From NCBI RefSeq assembly GCF_014696675.1, contig NZ_JACJQN010000001.1, positions 124,001 to 188,000 on the forward strand: a stretch of DNA of 64,000 nt, read 5' to 3'. A program made the translations under genes and the position numbers. Below are positions 63,176 through 64,000 of this stretch, one piece after another (the first letter of the stretch is position 1; each line of letters starts with the position of its first letter). The DNA comes from Phormidium tenue FACHB-1052 (GTDB lineage Bacteria; Cyanobacteriota; Cyanobacteriia; Phormidesmidales; Phormidesmidaceae). The notes under the pieces were generated by a model. It made no database searches and was not told the DNA's origin. It saw nothing but the letters and a program-made list of their open reading frames with translations.

Positions 63176-64000
63176 ATGGATGCCCTACCGCTGCGCTGGA
63201 ACCTGCCTAAGGCGGATGCCGCCCCTGACAGCTGGGTGGAAACAGTTGCTCAGGCAACTCCAGGCACGACGACCTCCCGCTGGCTGGCCCAGGTGCTGTG
63301 GCAGCGACAGATTGGATTTACAGAGCCGCTAGAGGGCTGGCTAAATCCAGCGCTCTACCAGCCCACGCCCGCCAGCGCCCTGGGGCCAGCGATGGCGATC
63401 GCCGTCAGCCGCCTCCAGCAGGCGATCGCCACCGAGGAGAAAGTCGCGATCTGGGGAGACTTTGACGCCGACGGGGTGACTGCCACCGCCGTGCTGTGGG
63501 ATGGGCTGGGGCAGCTGATCCCCAAGGGCGATCGACTCACCTATTTCATCCCCAACCGCCTCAGCGAATCCCACGGGCTGTCGCGGCGAGGCCTCGACCA
63601 TTTGGCTGACTGGGGCGCAACATTGGTGGTGACCTGCGACACCGGCAGCACCAGCGGCGCTGAAATTGCCTACGCCAAAGCCCTGGGCCTGGAGGTAATT
63701 GTCACCGACCACCACACCCTACCAGAGGTCGATATTGGCGCGATCGCCTTGATCAACCCCCGCAGCCTACCGCCTGAGCATCCCCTAGCCACGCTGTCGG
63801 GGGTGGCAGTGGCCTACAAGCTGCTAGAGGGGCTGTACGCAGCGCTAGATTCTCCACCACCGCTACCGCTCGATCACGTGCTCGATCTAGTGGCCATTGG
63901 CCTGATTGCCGACCTGGTGGAGTTGCGGGGCGACTGTCGCTACCTGGCCCAGATCGGGCTGGCGCGCCTGCAAACCCAAACCCAGCCCAACCCACCTTAC
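63176..64000 (+). CDS. recJ: Single-stranded-DNA-specific exonuclease RecJ, N-terminal part (cut by window edge)
   Basis: 275 codons from ATG 63176 to the window edge, open throughout. DHH-family motifs appear in order: GDFDADGVTATAVLW (metal motif I), CDTGSTS (motif II; family usually has CDNG) and VTDHHTLPE (motif III, the DHH triad), followed by AIGLIADLVEL (motif IV). RecJ degrades single-stranded DNA 5'-3' in recombination and mismatch repair. The DHHA1 and OB domains lie outside the window. Confidence 0.9.
   Translation, partial: MDALPLRWNLPKADAAPDSWVETVAQATPGTTTSRWLAQVLWQRQIGFTEPLEGWLNPALYQPTPASALGPAMAIAVSRLQQAIATEEKVAIWGDFDADGVTATAVLWDGLGQLIPKGDRLTYFIPNRLSESHGLSRRGLDHLADWGATLVVTCDTGSTSGAEIAYAKALGLEVIVTDHHTLPEVDIGAIALINPRSLPPEHPLATLSGVAVAYKLLEGLYAALDSPPPLPLDHVLDLVAIGLIADLVELRGDCRYLAQIGLARLQTQTQPNPPY

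Noticed and set aside
62895-63332. 145-codon plus-strand frame before recJ
   Set aside because: It overlaps recJ in another register and has no protein-like pattern; recJ motifs fix the true frame.

Overview
The window is chromosomal DNA of a filamentous or Leptolyngbya/Nodosilinea-like cyanobacterium. The reasons are: very frequent HIP1 octamers (GCGATCGC) in the GC-rich parts; the gene order asd-dapA-rnj divergent from tig-clpP-clpX, an arrangement known from cyanobacteria; RNase E and RNase J encoded side by side; and cyanobacterial families such as DUF3318, CIA30, a thylakoid-type site-2 protease and Uma2. No rRNA, tRNA, CRISPR array, intact transposase or phage gene was recognised. Species cannot be fixed from the sequence alone.

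Layout. 1-5.6 kb (minus strand): 5' end of rne, rnj, dapA, asd. 5.9-12.8 kb (plus): tig, clpP, clpX, an alpha/beta hydrolase, bioA and a transglutaminase-like protein. 12.8-17.9 kb: pentapeptide-repeat membrane protein, site-2 protease, 2OG-Fe(II) oxygenase, parvulin-type PPIase. 18-24.8 kb: outer-membrane polysaccharide exporter (Wza-like), tyrosine autokinase/co-polymerase (Wzc-like) and two secreted proteins of unknown function. 25.6-51.6 kb: a large, almost entirely plus-strand surface-polysaccharide locus with an ABC exporter (Wzm/Wzt), a Wzy-like polymerase, eleven glycosyltransferases, eight methyltransferase-type genes, a pyruvyl transferase, a sulfotransferase and a hexapeptide acyltransferase. 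51.6-64 kb: GC-rich core again with UbiD, a DUF4333-like lipoprotein, an ExbB/TolQ-like channel, a twelfth glycosyltransferase, CIA30, DUF3318, a Uma2 remnant, a Dus-type tRNA-dihydrouridine synthase, a REC-PAS-adenylate cyclase, a triple-repeat protein and the 5' part of recJ.

How it works together. The polysaccharide region can be read as a factory. Glycosyltransferases build a repeat unit (including a likely alpha-1,2-fucose). Methyl-, sulfo-, pyruvyl- and acyl-transferases decorate it. Wzm/Wzt and/or an unseen flippase plus the Wzy-like polymerase move and extend it, and Wzc/Wza control length and carry it across the outer membrane. The middle (about 29.3-46.6 kb) is strikingly AT-rich and nearly free of HIP1. 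The composition changes inside wzt, at the boundary between its ATPase and its glycan-recognition domain, as expected for a swapped, horizontally acquired serotype-like cassette.

Most unusual non-coding structure: a 63-64-bp tandem repeat (3.4 copies, 39948-40164). Each unit holds two hairpins, and the first hairpin shows compensatory base changes between copies.
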